From Trichomonas tenax (taxonomy: Eukaryota; Parabasalia; Trichomonadida; Trichomonadidae): a stretch of 32,598 nucleotides of DNA. A program made the position numbers and the translations under genes. The notes under the pieces are model-generated. The model was not told the origin of the DNA. It searched no databases and saw nothing but the letters and a program-made list of their open reading frames with translations. Below, in pieces: positions 9,021-18,667 of this stretch. Numbering within the stretch: the first letter of the stretch is position 1; every line of letters begins with the position of its first letter. The stretch is from contig JALKBU010000571.1 in NCBI GenBank assembly GCA_023091735.1, positions 1 through 32,598 on the forward strand, read 5' to 3'.

Positions 9021-9548
9021 TTTGATAAAAAAAAACTAAGGCTTCAATTTTTTCTGATTATGTAAATTTAGATCCCAATGGGCATAAAAAGTGACGAATT
9101 TTTATGATGCATCAATCAATCATTTCACAGTTATTGTTGGCGAAGAAAAATATCAAAGATTGTAAGACAGCATGAACTGTGGATGTGAGAATTTGCCTAA
9201 AAATGGCTATTTCGTATAATAACACAGCAATTTGGTCAATGAACTGATGTTAGTATGAATGTCTGCCACCATTATAGTTAGCTTCTCGAGAATAGGCAGT
9301 AAATAACACAAACTAGTTGGCTCTTCATATAAGCGATTTTGTTCAATTTGAAAGATTTTGACATTGTATAATGGAATTGTCAAATCATTCTTTTTGTATT
9401 TTGATATGAAAACAAGGATATAAATAGTAACGTAAATTTAAATACAATAAAAAATTACCAAAATACTAAAAATTGTCAATATTGAGGGTCTGCCACCCAC
9501 AGAAAGTTTGACCACGTAAAGTCGAATGGCTTGACCTTTTTAAACTTA
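9021..9548. promoter_or_regulatory. Divergent upstream region between AGC kinase and RPS18
   Basis: 528 bases without a gene. It must hold both promoters. No TCAYW initiator lies just before either ATG. The 60 bases before RPS18 are less AT-rich than the surroundings and include CTGCCACCC and GACCACGTAAAG. I cannot assign a known element. Confidence 0.4.
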
Positions 9549-10016
9549 ATGCATATCCAAGTCACTGACCCAGCCGCCTTCCGTGATATGGTCCGTATGC
9601 TCTCCACAAACGTCGACGGCCGCCGCCCACTCTACCTCGCCCTCACAAACATCCCAGGTCTTGGCCGCAGATTTGCTCATGCTGTCGTTCGCCGCGCTGG
9701 CCTCGACCCACTCCGCCGTGCTGGTACACTCACACCAAAGGAGGAAGAACTCATCGTCTCTATCATCCAGAACCCAACAGAGCACGGAATCCCAAGATGG
9801 ATGCTCAACCGCAGATTCGACCGTGCTACAGGTCAGGACACTCATTGGGTTGCTACAGATCTTGGTGCTAACCTTCGTTCTGAAATCGAGCGCATGAAGA
9901 AGATGAGAATGAAACGTGGTATCCGCCATGGTCTTGGTCTTAAGGTTCGTGGTCAGTCCACAAAGTCTACAGGCCGTAAGGGTGGTGCTCTCGGTGTCGA
10001 GCGCAAGAAAGATTAA
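9549..10016 (+). CDS. RPS18: 40S ribosomal protein S18 (uS13)
   Basis: 155 residues, close to the usual 152. It aligns through its length with eukaryotic S18: LSTNVDGRRP, IPGLGRRFAHAVVRRAG (helix-two-turns-helix), PRWMLNRRFD, LGLKVRGQSTKSTGRKG and a basic tail GVERKKD. The protein sits at the head of the small subunit and contacts the P-site and the 60S bridge. ATG 9549 is chosen because VTDPAAFRDMVRML matches the N-terminus of homologues; the frame opens earlier only at TTG, and an upstream ATG (9526) is out of frame and stops after two codons. Codons strongly favour C or G in third position, unlike its neighbours, as expected for a highly expressed gene. The stop TAA is followed by A (TAAA). 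Confidence 0.97.
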   Translation: MHIQVTDPAAFRDMVRMLSTNVDGRRPLYLALTNIPGLGRRFAHAVVRRAGLDPLRRAGTLTPKEEELIVSIIQNPTEHGIPRWMLNRRFDRATGQDTHWVATDLGANLRSEIERMKKMRMKRGIRHGLGLKVRGQSTKSTGRKGGALGVERKKD

Positions 10017-10598
10017 ATTGGCATAAACAACTTTTTGCAGAAAAAAAAAGATACAGTACAAGCACGAAATACGAACAAATCATTAAATCTCGAAACCCAA
10101 AACCAATACATGCAATCAAATAATAGTTTTGAAACCATTTGTGTTTGTATTTCTATTTGTTATTCTATTTTTATGCATCTAATGAAATTTTTGATTTTGT
10201 AGATCATTGGGATAATATTTAATTGAATATAATAAATATATTTTAATAATGTTGACTGTTATGTATTTGCATAAGATATGTATCTATTGTACAATTCAAT
10301 ACCAAGATTTCAAGAGTTAATAAAATATAAAGATAAGGGGACAAAAAATTACTGGAGATTTCGCCTTGAAACTCTAGTATTGAATTAAATAGCCTTCATA
10401 TATGAAAATATTAGAATATTGGAAAAATATCTCCTTGCATTATGCAAAAAAAAACAGAACGAAAAAGCAAACTAGAATATCTGCATAAATTTTGAAAATT
10501 TTATTTGAAAGATAATGTTTTCATGTTTTTAGGGTTAATATTGAATATTTTTGCAAAATAAATAATGGATATTATTATATTATACATTTGTTATGTGG
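10017..10598. other. AT-rich spacer downstream of RPS18
   Basis: About 580 bases with no frame that reads like protein on either strand. Poly-A and poly-T tracts near the stop fit 3'-end formation of RPS18. Nothing else seen. Confidence 0.5.
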
Positions 10599-10599
10599 T

Positions 10600-10733
10600 T
10601 GATTCAACAAAATCGAGGATATTTGATTCCCGAATTTTATAAAATTATTAAATACGAAAAAATCCAAAAGCAGAACCCCAATGGTATAGCTCCATCAGAC
10701 CTGGTTCGATTCCAGTTGAATCACACTTTTTTT
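10600..10733 (+). pseudogene. tRNA-like relic: T-arm, acceptor pairing and poly-T
   Basis: Bases 10703-10713 (GGTTCGATTCC) match the pol III B box exactly. CTGG (10701-10704) pairs with CCAG (10712-10715) around a 7-base loop TTCGATT, a normal T-arm shape with four of five pairs. The next seven bases after the T-stem position, TGAATCA (10717-10723), pair perfectly with TGATTCA at 10600-10606, as acceptor strands would. T7 follows at 10727. The total (about 125 bases) is too long, no proper D-arm, A box or anticodon arm is visible, and the fifth T-stem pair is C:T. It is best read as a rearranged tRNA relic or tRNA-derived element; chance is possible. Confidence 0.4.
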
Positions 10734-12395
10734 AATTTCTTTAATGAACAAAATTACCTCAATATTGTTAATTGTGTAGTTTGAAGCTTAAGATAATATA
10801 AACACTTTTACTAGTAGAACCAAAATATATTAGTTTTATATTACATCACTATTACACACGAATGAAGAATAATGTGAAAAAATTAGTTTATCTTACAGAA
10901 ACCTCATGATTAACTCTACATAGTATGTACAAACGAACAGTATAACTTAACCATAAATAACCGCCAGATTGAAGAACTTTGATTCAAAGTTGAGTAATTT
11001 TGACATCTATATATTAAAATATTGGGGTAGATGTCATACGAGATAGTAGGTTAACTAAAATTCGAACATGTTACAAGATCATGTCGGCTTTATTTGCGCG
11101 ATTCAAATCGTTTCTCAAAATTGTCAAGAGCGTTTTGACTAATAATCTGTAATGAGCATGCATGGTGTGCGCTATTTATTGTTGCTGAATGATGAGCGCG
11201 TAGCTCCTGTAACTTTTGAGATACGAAATTTCGAAAAATAACATATATAGTTAACGTCATTAAAGTGCTTCTCTTGCTGATCGAACCATCTGGTTTCAGT
11301 TTCATGGTGAAACAACGATTTCGAGATCAAAATTAAAATTTGTTTCACAAAACAGGGTATGTTCTGCTTTTCATTCAAATAAGAACACTCTATATCTCGT
11401 GTGAATTATATTGTGTACGTAAGAACAAGCTGTGCACGGTATTGACCTCTCCAGCTCCATCTAAACTATTACGGACGTTAAAAAAATAAGGTTAAAGTTC
11501 CACCTTTTAAAATATTATTACGCTTCTTAAAATCTATACGTTAAGTGACCTGTCATCCCCATTGTCTTGAACAATGTCTAGTTTTGAAAATTTAGTTTTT
11601 TATGTGTCTTTTGTAATTTTGCACTAAAAAATCAATGAATTTCGATTTTAATACAACATAAATGATTTATAATAGATACAGAATCGTATTATTGAAGAAA
11701 ACGACATTCGAAAAAATTGTGTGTGTCTGTGTAAACTGCCGACACAGTTCAAAAATTCAATATGTCTGTTCATTGTGTCCGACACTCACAAAAACTTGCT
11801 TTACAAAGACACACTCATTTTTGCCCTTTTAAGGGATAAAACAAAAAAAGAGGGATAGGCGTCCGCCCACATCCCGAATTTAATGGCGATGTTCGTGCCA
11901 GGCTGTTTTTGATGGGTCGAGAATTTATTTGGATTTTTGGAAATTTTGGTCCAGTCGGTATTCAACAATAAAAATATCAATGAGCGTGCATTATTTTACA
12001 TGCAAATATGAACATTGTGTGATTGGCTTATCCACATTTTATATTTCATTTTGAATGTCGACAATTTGACACGTAATCATGATATTTCTGACATCATGAT
12101 ATATAAAGATATATATGTGTGTCTAACAGGCGTGAAAATCTATGGAAAATGAGAAGCGTAAATATTATCGATAATATATAAAAAACAATAGATACTAATT
12201 TTTAGTATATACAATAAATGTGGAACATGGATAAATATTATAGCTTCAAATCATAAATTATAAATAATCTGATTTTGAATCGAGCAAAATAACTCAGCAA
12301 CAAAATTAATCAACAATAAAATACTATGAGAAAATGATATCATGGATAGTGATTTATACAGATTTATATAAAAACTTGTGGTAATGTTAAAAAAG
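10734..12395. other. Gene-poor region of 1.6 kb
   Basis: No gene I can support. Small frames exist: plus 11081-11152 (23 residues, amphipathic, ALFARFKSFLKIVKSVL) and minus 11090-11305 (71 residues, ATG preceded by TCACC, one base off the initiator consensus). They overlap on opposite strands and neither has a recognised domain. Several short inverted repeats are present: TGACATCTA/TAGATGTCA (11001-11036) and CATTGT/ACAATG (11560-11576). ATTATCGATAAT (about 12162-12173) is a perfect palindrome. Confidence 0.45.
11001..11036. repeat. 9-bp inverted repeat
   Basis: TGACATCTA (11001-11009) and its reverse complement TAGATGTCA (11028-11036) enclose 18 bases. It could form a hairpin, but it lies in an apparently gene-free stretch with no adjoining transcript. 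Confidence 0.5.
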
Positions 12396-14852
12396 TTACA
12401 AATTGAATTGCTTCACTGAATCATTCTTCAGACGAACCATTGCTCTCGCTGCTTTGACTTTTTCAAGTGCTGTTGATTTGCTGCGGCAATCCGTGAAATT
12501 TCTGTCAAGCCAAGTAATGACGTTCTTCAATGAATCTTTTTGTTTGATATTGAAAATAAAATCATGGACATTTCGTGCAATATTCCTTTCTATGTCATTA
12601 TAATCATAATTAACTTTCTTGCAGTTGATTTTCACGGTACTTTCGTAATCATCTAAAGTGATCTCAGCATCTGATAATCTTTGCTCGAGAAGAGAAACAG
12701 CTTTAACTAGCATCTCTTGTTGACTTACAGAAACAGAAAATCTCTTTGATTCGGCCTTTAAATCATTGTATAAAGATATATTTGTATTGCTTCCAAGTTT
12801 CTGAACGCAAGAGTTATATTCCTCTTTAAATTTCTCTCGTTGAGATTCAAGAGTTTTATCTGTTGAATCTGATATCTGCTGCAATGTTTTTTGTATACTC
12901 ATCATGTTTTCCATCAAAGCCATTTTATCATCAAATAACTCTCTATTAATAGGTGTTGCTTTCTTCAGCTGACCTGGCACTTCTAATACACCAACTTTGT
13001 TTAATTTTTCGGTCCATTTTTCGATCTGAGAAATGATGTATTCATTCTTTGGATCGTTTTGCGGTGTTGGAGGTTCTTTATTGATTTCTTCCATTATGTT
13101 GTTGAGATTATCTATTTCTGCCTGTATTGAGAGCATTTCAGAAGTTATATCTTCTGCTTCAGCTGTAATATCTTTGCTTGATGTCATTAAATTATTCTGT
13201 GATGAATTAGAAATATCTTTGTTGACTTTAACAATCATATTATTCATTCTATTGATCTCTCTTTTGATTCTATCATTGCTAAACTTTACAGTCATGAAGT
13301 TTTTCTCTTCTGATGTTAAAACATGAGAAAGTTCTGTATTAATTGTATTCATATCATCAATCTCTTTCTTAATTTTTCGATTGTGATCATTAATCGCTGT
13401 TGTTAATGCAAATAAATAAGAATTGACTGATTCGAGAACTATTCCTTGGAATCTTGTGACAATTGTGATTTCTTCGTTAGTCATTGTCGCAAACTCTGAT
13501 TTCTTCAGTTCTAGATTATTAATTTCACGCTCCAAAAGCTCTTTCTGTGTCATAAGTTCAACGTATTCAGGCGATAATTTGCCTTTTGGAGGAATGATCA
13601 TCTTTTGCTGACTCTTTACATAATTTAATGATTTTGGTTGAGAAATACTTTCTTTGCTCGATGATTTGCTGATCTTTGGAGGGCTGATCTTTGCTGATGA
13701 TGGAGGTTTAGCTATACTGTCTCTGCTTGAAGATTTGTTGATTTTCGTTGGAGATTTAGCAGGTGATGAAATATTGCTTTTTATTGATGATTTTGTTGGT
13801 GTTTGAGATCTATTTGAAATTGGCGGTGATTTATTTTTGTTTGCCTTTGGTGTGGAAAACTGCTGGCTTTGCTTTGCCACAGATATTTGGTTCTGAATAT
13901 CATCAATCAATTCTTTGATATTTTCGGGTCTTCTTTGTGATGATTTTGATGATGTTGAATCCTTTCCTTGAAACATATCATCGGACTTTGCTTTATTAAA
14001 TTGTTGTTCAGCTTTGATTGGCTCTAAGTTGTCGTTGACTTTGTGTGGTGAAGACTTTGGTGGAAGAGATTTATGCGGAGATTTGATTTTTGGTGGAGAT
14101 AAAACTTTCTTCGGTATTTGAGATATACGGCTGATTCTCACTTGAGTTGCTTGCTTTTTCATAGGAGAACTTTCAGTATTTGTTTGATTATTTGAAATAT
14201 CTTGATTTTGTTTGGCTGGTGATTTTCTGGGTGTATATTTTTTAATCTGTTCGATTTTTGTATTTTGTTGCTGCTTTGCTGGTGGTTTTGATGGAGATTT
14301 GCGCTTTTCAATATCAATTTTCGGATTTGTTTTCGCAGCCTTTGTAGGTGTTGTTTTTGGCTTTGTCTTGATGTACTGCTTAGTAGTTTTTGAAAATTTA
14401 TCGTATAATGCTTGATCATCTGGTAAACGAGCTGATTTTCTTTGTTTTGTCGCCGGAAATGCAAGCTTTTCGTCTTTTTTGTCGTTATTTTTACTCTTTT
14501 GAGCATTATCATTTAAAGATTCAGATGAAACTTCAAGGTAAGCGCTGTCATCATCGTCCAACAAAAGACATCTTCCTTTCGGTTTTTTGAGTGAAATGAC
14601 AGAATCTGAACCAGAAAGTAAATAAGAATCTTGAGAATCGAAAATTGGAGGTTTTGGCTTTCGTTCTAACATGCTTTCAGAGTCCGATGATGCACTCATA
14701 TCGTATTGTTTTGGTTTTTGTGCATTATTCGTATTTTTTGAATTTTGATTGTTTGAAGTTATTCCTTTGCCATTCATGTCTTCGTCTTCTTCTGTCGATA
14801 ATAATATTCTCTTTTTCCTTGATTTATCTTGATTCGATTCATTTTCATTCAT
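12396..14852 (-). CDS. Basic disordered and coiled-coil protein, function unknown
   Basis: 818 residues from ATG 14852. The frame opens 27 codons earlier, but an initiator TCATT (14889-14885) lies 35 bases before 14852, so the later ATG is the likely start. Residues 1 to about 400 are low-complexity and very basic, rich in Lys, Ser, Pro and Gln, with many SP/TP motifs (KSPSKPPAK, SPPKISKSSSKES) that are candidate phosphorylation sites and a nuclear-type KSRKKRILL near the N-terminus. Residues about 430-790 are almost all heptad-like helix (QKELLEREINNLELKKSEF, NDRIKREINRMNNMIVKVN), a long coiled coil. Such a build occurs in spindle, centrosome and chromatin scaffold proteins; I cannot place it further. 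It follows the TKL kinase by 55 bases on the same strand. Confidence 0.85.
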   Translation of the reverse strand: MNENESNQDKSRKKRILLSTEEDEDMNGKGITSNNQNSKNTNNAQKPKQYDMSASSDSESMLERKPKPPIFDSQDSYLLSGSDSVISLKKPKGRCLLLDDDDSAYLEVSSESLNDNAQKSKNNDKKDEKLAFPATKQRKSARLPDDQALYDKFSKTTKQYIKTKPKTTPTKAAKTNPKIDIEKRKSPSKPPAKQQQNTKIEQIKKYTPRKSPAKQNQDISNNQTNTESSPMKKQATQVRISRISQIPKKVLSPPKIKSPHKSLPPKSSPHKVNDNLEPIKAEQQFNKAKSDDMFQGKDSTSSKSSQRRPENIKELIDDIQNQISVAKQSQQFSTPKANKNKSPPISNRSQTPTKSSIKSNISSPAKSPTKINKSSSRDSIAKPPSSAKISPPKISKSSSKESISQPKSLNYVKSQQKMIIPPKGKLSPEYVELMTQKELLEREINNLELKKSEFATMTNEEITIVTRFQGIVLESVNSYLFALTTAINDHNRKIKKEIDDMNTINTELSHVLTSEEKNFMTVKFSNDRIKREINRMNNMIVKVNKDISNSSQNNLMTSSKDITAEAEDITSEMLSIQAEIDNLNNIMEEINKEPPTPQNDPKNEYIISQIEKWTEKLNKVGVLEVPGQLKKATPINRELFDDKMALMENMMSIQKTLQQISDSTDKTLESQREKFKEEYNSCVQKLGSNTNISLYNDLKAESKRFSVSVSQQEMLVKAVSLLEQRLSDAEITLDDYESTVKINCKKVNYDYNDIERNIARNVHDFIFNIKQKDSLKNVITWLDRNFTDCRSKSTALEKVKAARAMVRLKNDSVKQFNL

Positions 14853-14884
14853 CAAAAAGAATAAAAAAAATAACAGAATCTCAA

Positions 14885-14889
14885 AATGA
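14885..14889 (-). promoter_or_regulatory. Initiator TCATT for the coiled-coil protein gene
   Basis: Fits the trichomonad initiator TCA(+1)Py(T/A) with the start base at 14887, 35 bases before ATG 14852. It lies in the 55-base spacer after the TKL kinase stop (14908), so the gene has its own promoter. Confidence 0.55.
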
Positions 14890-14907
14890 AAAGAAAAAAA
14901 ATTTAGG

Positions 14908-17900
14908 TTATGATTTCTTCGTGTCAGCGGCATGCGATGCCTTAGTGCGAGAGATGATTCTGACGTAGAACTTTCTTAGCGATGAAGGTACTACGGGCAT
15001 ATTGATCTGCTCTTTGCAAAATTCGACGATTTGATATTTCCTGAGTGCAGCTCTTCCGTAGTGGAATTTGGAGGCTTCGTCGAGAATAGCGAGCGCTCTT
15101 TCTCTGAATGCGGGTGTCTTTGTGAACTTAGACATGGACTGGACAACGCATTTGATGTCATGATTGCTGTCGAGTGTTCCTGCAGATGTTGGATCACTGA
15201 CGATATTTTCGACTGTCGAGAAAGCAGTCTCGAGAGTTTCATCATCTGTATTATCGAATAGCTTTGATAATCTCTGGATGTGCTGCACGCAATGGAGGGC
15301 GCCTGCTGGATCGCTTGTAACGCACCTGATGCAGATAAGTGGATATGGAGCAACATCTTCATCATCGAGTGACTTTACGAAATCGTCGACAGCATTGTTT
15401 GCATTGTTCGAAAGTGGATAAGACTGCGTGAAAGCTGCGAATGCCATGAATGCAAGCTTCCTTGTTTCGACATCCTGTGCCTTGAGGCAGTCTTGCAACA
15501 GAGGAATGCAGCCGCTGTTGTCGAGGAACTTTGCACCACAGAATGACATTGAAACGACACCAATAAGTCTGAGCGCTGGTTGTTTGAGCATCTTGTCCTT
15601 GAGTGCGCGAGAGATGAATTTTGAAAGGTCTTCGACAAAGACTTGCTCAGCGCACTGATCTTGTAAGTTCATAACAATGATTGTCAAGCAGCTCGCTGCA
15701 AGTGCTGCAATTCCTGCCTTTTCGCTCGAGAGATGAGGAACAATGAAACTGCCGAGTGATGAGAATGCCGCGAAAGAAGATGGATTGGATAGGAGTGCGA
15801 AGAGGATCTGGAGTGTATATGCAGCGATTGTTGGGTGCTTTGACTTCAAGCATTGTCTGAACCCTGGTTCAGACTCGTTGAACATCTTGAATGCGAATGG
15901 AGAATGAACAATTACGCCAACAGCATAGAGAGCCTTGATAGTTAATTGCTCTTGCTCCTTCTCACAGACTTTGACGAATAATGTGGCGTATAACTGAATG
16001 GCCTTCTGTGGCTGCTGTACTTCGCCGATGAGAGCACGGAGGATGTCGAGTGCATCGCTGATGACTTCGTTGTCATCATGGTTGAGGATATCGAGAATAG
16101 CCATTGGTCCTTCACCTCTTGCAAGGAAGTTCAAAGCCTTCTGATAAGGAAGAAGGAGTTTGATTAACTTGAGAGTTGCACTTAAGAGCTCAAGCTTCGC
16201 CTCTCTGATTGCGTTTCCGAGAACAGAGTTGATAATGGAAAGAACGGCAGTATCTGTTTCGAATGCGTGACGTCTAACAACGAGGCAAAGGAGTTGTGTG
16301 GAAGCAATTCTGATAGAAAGCTCTGTTGTGCCAAGGAATGATGCAAGCTTTGCAAAGTGTTCTGAGTTCAACTTCGCGTTGTTATCAAGTGCGAGGACGT
16401 TCATCAATGTCTCGATGGCCTTTGGCATTGAAGCAGAACCGAACTTGAGAATCAATTCAAGAAGTGCGTTTGTACCATTAAGCTTGACAAAGCTCTGGCA
16501 CATAACTGAGTCAGATGAGATTGGGAACAAGCATGCAACTAAGTCGAAAGATGTCTGTGCAACTGTGCAGTTGTTCATTTCATCAACCATTGTCTTGACG
16601 ATCTCTGAGTTCCTGAGAATCTGAGCCCACTGTGGCTTGTCTGCAATCAACTTCAGCTTTGCAAGTGCTGTCGAAATAGTCTGTGCGCCCCCCATCTCGA
16701 GGATGATTTGATCGACGCTCTTCTCGGAAACTTTGTTGATATCGAACTCGCCGAGGTTGGACTCGTGAGATGAGAACTGAGAGATGTATGCGTTGACCTG
16801 ATCCTGGTTCGTACCTGGGAAGCTGATGAGTCCGCACTTGAACATTTTGGCGATTGTCTCGAAGTCTGGTCTGAGCTCTGGGTCTTTGTCCCAGCACCTC
16901 TTGATGAGCTTGACGATCTTCTGTGGGCAGTTCTGCGGGAAGAGAGGACGAGCATCCTTCTGGACGACGTTGATAGAGACCTGAATTTCAGGAAGGCCGT
17001 GGAATGGAATGTCCTGTGTGAGGAGTTCCCAAAGAACGATAGCATAGCTGTAGACATCAGCCTTGAAGCCGTATGGCTTCGAATCGAGGACTTCTGGAGC
17101 CATCCATCGATAAGTACCAATGCCTCCTGTGAGGACATCGGCACCGTCGATGTTCCTTGACATACCGAAGTCGCAAATCTTCGGGAAGTCATCAGAGTCG
17201 AGAAGAATGTTCAATGACTTAAGATCACGATGCATGATGTTCTTAGAGTGCATATATGCCATACCTTCAGCGATACCGAGAGCGCAGATTGTCTTGCGAG
17301 TACCATCGAATGGAACTGTTGTCTTTCTGAGTCTCTCGAACAAGTTTCCATTTGACATGAACTCAGTAACTAAACAATACGGATGTTGGATTGATGCACC
17401 GACGAACGGAAGAATTGCGTAGTGCTTGAGAGATGAGAAGATCTGAATTTCGCGTTTATACATTTGAAAATCGTGATATTTGAACTGCTGTGTTTTCAAT
17501 TTCTTGTATCCGACGAGTAAACCTGTTGATTTTTGATACCCAAGGTAAACATCGGCGAACGTGCCTGAGCCTAGACGCTTTTGGAGCTCAAAATCATCTG
17601 GATTTATGTTCCATTCTTTGAACTCCATAAGTGCTTCAGTAACTTCCTCATTTGTCATGTTACGAAGGAGCTGATCCTTCTGCTCTTTCGAAGCCTGTTC
17701 GATTTCGTTGTATTTCTCGACTTGATTAAGACATTCTAATTTTCTCTGACCCAAAAGTTCCTTTTCTTGGTCCGAAAGGCGGCCAGCTTGGCTCTCCAGG
17801 GCGAAATCGATCATTTCGACGATGCCTGTGCAGTCAGAAGAGTCATCAATTCTGATTTGAACTTGATTAATCGGTAATGGATCTGTTTTTGTAAAATTGA

Positions 17901-18261
17901 GATCGATGCAGCACTTGTTGAATGATGTGCGGAACTCGTTGAGGTAATTACAGAACTCAATCGGGCTCTGTTTTAATAATGTTTGAATAAAGTTTTGTTC
18001 TGAGAAAGAGAGGAATACTTGGCGCATATCTGTGATCAGCTTCGACAGTTGTTGAAGATTTGTGTTTTCACCTGGCGTTACTTGTCTGTTTGGGACATTT
18101 ATTTGCGATTTATGGAATTGGAGAAGTTCTCCACATAAACATGCCGATTTTGCACGATGAATGACGAGGTTTTTGTATTGCGTCAATATACTGTACACTT
18201 CGCTTCTAATATTCTGAAGCCACGCTGTTAAATTAGTTATAGAATCATTCACAAGTGGCAT
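14908..18261 (-). CDS. TKL-type protein kinase with C-terminal armadillo/HEAT-like repeats
   Basis: 1117 residues from ATG 18261; the frame also has an ATG at 18444 (1178 residues). I prefer 18261 because an initiator TCATA lies directly before it. Residues about 1-215 are helical, like the N-terminal region of other trichomonad TKL kinases. The kinase domain (about 223-480) is complete: GSGTFADVYLG loop, Lys253 in VGYKKLK (unusual for VAIK), HRDLKSLN (Asp346), DFG (364-366), GTYRWMAPE and CWDKDPELRP. From about 500 to the end runs a helical-repeat solenoid of armadillo/HEAT style (AIETLMNVLALDNNAKL, AAYTLQILFALLSNPSS, RKLAFMAFAAFTQS). TKL kinases with such tails are an expanded family in trichomonads. 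It should be a soluble Ser/Thr kinase whose solenoid binds partners. If translation starts at 18444, it gains a segment with a hydrophobic stretch (IILNFCILFLFTL). Confidence 0.9.
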   Translation of the reverse strand: MPLVNDSITNLTAWLQNIRSEVYSILTQYKNLVIHRAKSACLCGELLQFHKSQINVPNRQVTPGENTNLQQLSKLITDMRQVFLSFSEQNFIQTLLKQSPIEFCNYLNEFRTSFNKCCIDLNFTKTDPLPINQVQIRIDDSSDCTGIVEMIDFALESQAGRLSDQEKELLGQRKLECLNQVEKYNEIEQASKEQKDQLLRNMTNEEVTEALMEFKEWNINPDDFELQKRLGSGTFADVYLGYQKSTGLLVGYKKLKTQQFKYHDFQMYKREIQIFSSLKHYAILPFVGASIQHPYCLVTEFMSNGNLFERLRKTTVPFDGTRKTICALGIAEGMAYMHSKNIMHRDLKSLNILLDSDDFPKICDFGMSRNIDGADVLTGGIGTYRWMAPEVLDSKPYGFKADVYSYAIVLWELLTQDIPFHGLPEIQVSINVVQKDARPLFPQNCPQKIVKLIKRCWDKDPELRPDFETIAKMFKCGLISFPGTNQDQVNAYISQFSSHESNLGEFDINKVSEKSVDQIILEMGGAQTISTALAKLKLIADKPQWAQILRNSEIVKTMVDEMNNCTVAQTSFDLVACLFPISSDSVMCQSFVKLNGTNALLELILKFGSASMPKAIETLMNVLALDNNAKLNSEHFAKLASFLGTTELSIRIASTQLLCLVVRRHAFETDTAVLSIINSVLGNAIREAKLELLSATLKLIKLLLPYQKALNFLARGEGPMAILDILNHDDNEVISDALDILRALIGEVQQPQKAIQLYATLFVKVCEKEQEQLTIKALYAVGVIVHSPFAFKMFNESEPGFRQCLKSKHPTIAAYTLQILFALLSNPSSFAAFSSLGSFIVPHLSSEKAGIAALAASCLTIIVMNLQDQCAEQVFVEDLSKFISRALKDKMLKQPALRLIGVVSMSFCGAKFLDNSGCIPLLQDCLKAQDVETRKLAFMAFAAFTQSYPLSNNANNAVDDFVKSLDDEDVAPYPLICIRCVTSDPAGALHCVQHIQRLSKLFDNTDDETLETAFSTVENIVSDPTSAGTLDSNHDIKCVVQSMSKFTKTPAFRERALAILDEASKFHYGRAALRKYQIVEFCKEQINMPVVPSSLRKFYVRIISRTKASHAADTKKS

Positions 18262-18266
18262 TATGA
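18262..18266 (-). promoter_or_regulatory. Initiator TCATA for the TKL kinase gene
   Basis: TCATA immediately precedes ATG 18261 and fits TCA(+1)Py(T/A), with a leader of only three bases. It argues for the internal ATG over the one at 18444, where no such element is seen. Confidence 0.45.
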
Positions 18267-18655
18267 AATTTGAATCGGATCTGGCATGTAAAGTAAATAA
18301 GAATAAAATACAGAAATTTAAGATAATTTTATCCCAAGGATTTGCTTTTGTTAGGGACTTCGAAATCAGCTGATTTATCAGTATCAGTAAATCTGTCATG
18401 TAAATAAGGTTGTCAAAAGTGATTTTATAGTTGTAATCAGTCATGTAAATTTCTTAAACTATTGTTGATTTTTAATTACGTGACGAAAATATTCTATTTC
18501 TTGATAATATAATCTTATGAGAGTTGTTTAGTGAATTGCAAATTAAGGTTCTCAAAATTGACACTCATTGTACTTTCAATTTTGGCTAAAAATCGATATT
18601 TGAGAGAAAGCATATGATAAAATTATGAAATAACCAAAAAATAATTCAAAATTTT

Positions 18656-18660
18656 TCACA
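18656..18660 (+). promoter_or_regulatory. Initiator TCACA for the DSC3-like gene
   Basis: TCACA with start base 18658 gives a 10-base leader before ATG 18668, the usual trichomonad arrangement. It lies in the roughly 400-base divergent spacer shared with the TKL kinase. Confidence 0.7.
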
Positions 18661-18667
18661 AAATTTC

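Noticed and set aside
9546..10061. 171-codon minus-strand frame
   Set aside because: It is the antisense shadow of RPS18, made possible by the C/G-ending codons of that gene.
10593..10784. 63-codon plus-strand frame across the tRNA-like relic
   Set aside because: Poor protein composition, and the sequence is better explained by the T-arm and acceptor pairing.
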